Source: a virus. Taken from it: a stretch of 44,189 nt of DNA. Made by a program: the position numbers and the translations under genes. Below are positions 43,101-44,189 of the stretch, one piece after another. The number at the start of each line of letters is the position of its first letter. Positions within the stretch are counted from its first letter, which is position 1. The stretch spans positions 1-44,189 of IMG/VR virus record IMGVR_UViG_3300033145_000280. One strand, 5' to 3'. Below the pieces are notes generated by a model, which saw only the letters and a program-made list of their open reading frames with translations, did not search any database and had not been told where the DNA came from.

Positions 43101-44189
43101 TAATATTAGTACCTTCAACTAGTGACTTAAATCTAAGGTCTGAACTAGACTTACTGGAATAAACCCCCTCACCGCCACCAAGATTACTCGCGGTATTAAT
43201 CTCACCACTCCCACCAGTGGCAGCAGCATTCAAACTAAGTATAGGCTTACTGCTTCCATCTGAAGTAAGGTAGAAATAACTGGAATCTACAACAAGAGTA
43301 TCATCTCTAATAGTAGCTCCACCTGATTCAGACTCCTTGAAGATTACTCCATAGAACCCAGGACCAATCTTATCTAACCAAATAGTATCATCAATATTAA
43401 CAACCGGACCACCATCTGCATCACTATCAAGATAAAATTGCTCTGCTTGGAATTTTAATGTGTCAATATTAGAATAACTATTTGTATCATCAGTAACAGT
43501 TAACCTGGGACGAATTGAAAGCGCACCAGTACCACCTGAAGCAATAAGGACTGACCCGGTAAAATCTTCTGAGAAATAGAAATATGCTGTATTAGGATCA
43601 GAAACATCTGCTACTGAGGGGGTTACAATTCTAAATGCATCATCATAAACAGTAGCCATGACAGGATGAGTATTAAAATTATGATTAATATCCCAAGTAA
43701 CACCAGATCCTGAAAATGTTCTAGCAATCCCTATATCCTTATTAAGAAGATTGACTACAGGTTGGCCGTCTTGAGCACTGCCTACTACTGGAGAAATATA
43801 AAAATGCTCATCATTAAAATACAGATGAGTGACATCTTCAATCTCAGTTGCCTTACTTGGGAACTCTGCAACCTTGTAAAGCTCTTGTGGATGATTTATA
43901 CCATAGAAACCGCCAGACGTAGAGAATCCCTCTGTAGCAAACACCGTACCAGAGAAAGTAAAAGAGTCTCCAGTGTGAGTGCCAGTTCCATCGTCATCAT
44001 CAAATTCCAGAGTATCTACCCAAACAGGAACATCTTGAGTACCAGTATTACGCTGAAGCTTCCACTGGTCAGTATCCTTGTCATAGAAAGTACGCCATCT
44101 ACGCTGGAAGTCTGCCTCTCCTAACTCCCTTCCTTGAACATCCTTCCGGGCGTTCAGTATGTCCCGGTCACTCTGCACATCTAAAACAG
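40150..44189 (-). CDS. Long tail fibre, 5' partial
   Basis: The frame is open to the window edge, so the true start lies outside; the first possible in-window start is a GTG at 44178. The 1342 visible residues hold about seven GFYG units, four of them in the form GFYGVIFKESE followed by GGAxxRDDTLVVDS and YFYLTSDGSSKPIL, two DDHTQYIL ... FSGAQ units common in phage fibres, and a C-terminal domain from about residue 1200 without the repeats (perhaps the receptor end). It is Asp/Gly/Ser/Thr-rich and likely trimeric beta. It reads toward the portal and is the largest repeat protein here. Confidence 0.85.
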   Translation of the reverse strand, partial: VLDVQSDRDILNARKDVQGRELGEADFQRRWRTFYDKDTDQWKLQRNTGTQDVPVWVDTLEFDDDDGTGTHTGDSFTFSGTVFATEGFSTSGGFYGINHPQELYKVAEFPSKATEIEDVTHLYFNDEHFYISPVVGSAQDGQPVVNLLNKDIGIARTFSGSGVTWDINHNFNTHPVMATVYDDAFRIVTPSVADVSDPNTAYFYFSEDFTGSVLIASGGTGALSIRPRLTVTDDTNSYSNIDTLKFQAEQFYLDSDADGGPVVNIDDTIWLDKIGPGFYGVIFKESESGGATIRDDTLVVDSSYFYLTSDGSSKPILSLNAAATGGSGEINTASNLGGGEGVYSSKSSSDLRFKSLVEGTNITMTSDADEITINSTASGTSDGSGFYGINVKQSDDSVSFTGLNTLSFEVESFYLTQNDPNTDEVQINFRGTAGGGGGGVTDHGALTGLDPDDDHTQYILEGGTRAFSGAQDMGANKLTGLAAGSASGDAVRFDEAITEDGANAFTGNQSMGDNRLTNVGAPTADTDAARLQDIGPGFYGVIFKESEAGGAVFRDDTLVFNSDYFYLASAGDDEKPIVNLIDPLTLEDITLSDFSSGNETIVEILEDTINANVLDTITVTDEGGVNISWTAGELYDATAKAVIDTDASGSTGCTDDDVNYLYWDRSGAGTALTLNTTSPSFADNDVLVAIIYVQDGDIYAAHTYPIASERETNMAGALTIAFPSLVTSGLVVSAHAGDGAFDVDMTAGVWLHNGFEINAAVPIDSTVTNLRRWYHDGGGDWTSDTNSQMDEDNYDTGTGISGNTANQYYRSTFFLVEGVLHWVYPNTNYGTVAAAIAGSDPTKPDALQGFPSLMTVILRGNDAAFPASSSDQWIDVRPMIGAAAGGGIVSDHGELAGLTDDDHTQYILEDGSRDFSGAQAMGGFKITGLGAPTAPTDAARLQDTDPGFYGVIFKESESGGAVFRDDTLVVDSNYFYLTSDGSSKPILSSVGGVGEANTAANRDGDEGIYSTKVGVQLRFKSLTEGSNVTLSSTDDAITITAANDGGNPGPGFYGVIFRESESGGAVFRDDTLVVDSDYFYLTSDGSDKPVLGSTNILYDSGSGANLVGANGAFADTFTFKQKQVNATGLLNSVVLDANSKLSGNIYTFKHRTTAAADTILQVLDAITNVQVGTNPLALISSGVISLSAGSGVGIGTISPTTKLEVDGTIKASGKGSQVIADGFYGGFGNFDNTFRTTQHVKSSSSLNGNTKDLTMDWSTSDIFFLPIRRPMTIHTPSNLPSDAQVVQLVTQNDGFYSFSWGKKYIFPGGGQYMPTEGAGKIDRWSLTYMPAIDRILVALDADMFY
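40932..41039 (-). repeat. Fibre module repeat, copy a
   Basis: A roughly 108-base unit coding for GFYGVIFRESE and the following YFYL block. Similar copies lie at 41244-41351, 42481-42581 and 43254-43361, diverged at scattered positions, so this is an older duplication. Confidence 0.8.
41244..41351 (-). repeat. Fibre module repeat, copy b
   Basis: Second unit of the GFYGVIFKESE series. Differences from copy a are mostly synonymous. Confidence 0.8.
42481..42581 (-). repeat. Fibre module repeat, copy c
   Basis: Third unit, with a different end (YFYLASAGDDEKP instead of YFYLTSDGSSKP). Confidence 0.75.
43254..43361 (-). repeat. Fibre module repeat, copy d
   Basis: Fourth unit, with ATIRDD in place of AVFRDD. 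Confidence 0.75.

Noticed and set aside
40150-44189. Diversity-generating retroelement target in the fibre gene
   Set aside because: No reverse transcriptase is in the window and no near-identical template repeat with adenine-biased differences was seen; the repeats differ at all bases.

Overview
The window is part of the genome of a tailed bacteriophage with a T7-like (podovirus-type) virion and packed gene order. Support comes from a portal protein, scaffold, HK97-fold capsid protein, tail adaptor, tail nozzle, and three large internal virion proteins that match the T7 gp14, gp15 and gp16 series in order and approximate size. No terminase, replication, lysis or RNA polymerase gene is visible, so the window covers only the late half plus an accessory block. 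The host cannot be named. Several exported, cysteine-bearing proteins, including one with two Myxococcota-type disulfide repeats, suggest a Gram-negative host or gene donor.

Left arm (1-6610, + strand): a tight operon of overlapping genes. It holds a tandem GT4 glycosyltransferase cut by the window edge, a GT2 glycosyltransferase, a 60-aa protein, a peptide deformylase with all three metal-site motifs, a stand-alone E2-type (CAT-fold) acyltransferase, a short-chain dehydrogenase/reductase, two more glycosyltransferases and a 59-aa zinc-ribbon-like protein. It looks like a surface-glycan (or virion-glycan) building and modifying module. It meets the late genes head-on at 6602-6610.

Right arm (6602-44189, all - strand, read from high to low coordinates): repeat-rich tail fibre (partial), three small proteins, portal, a cluster of small proteins including one with a cREC-like (cyclic-phosphate processing receiver) domain, four consecutive genes with signal peptides (34804 down to 28589), scaffold, major capsid protein, an HNH homing endonuclease, three pairs of small paralogous beta-rich proteins and other small virion candidates, an FN3 protein, adaptor, nozzle with two inserted jelly-roll-like modules, a GNAT protein in the T7 gp13 slot, and the three internal virion proteins.

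Regulation: six near-copies and one weaker copy of a roughly 23-bp motif (reverse-strand core GGAATTATTTAATAGGA after an A-run) lie just upstream of - strand genes, and three of them directly follow a rho-independent terminator. This looks like a set of late promoters for a phage-encoded single-subunit RNA polymerase that would lie outside the window.

Most distinctive region: 28589-34804. Two of the four exported proteins have AT-rich, phage-like signal-peptide DNA joined to GC-rich passenger DNA, which suggests a recently acquired, modular, exported, disulfide-rich appendage cassette inside the virion gene cluster.

No stretch longer than 300 bases lacks a gene; the longest gap (23185-23401) holds a promoter motif and a double-hairpin terminator. 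I saw no tRNA, CRISPR array or insertion sequence.
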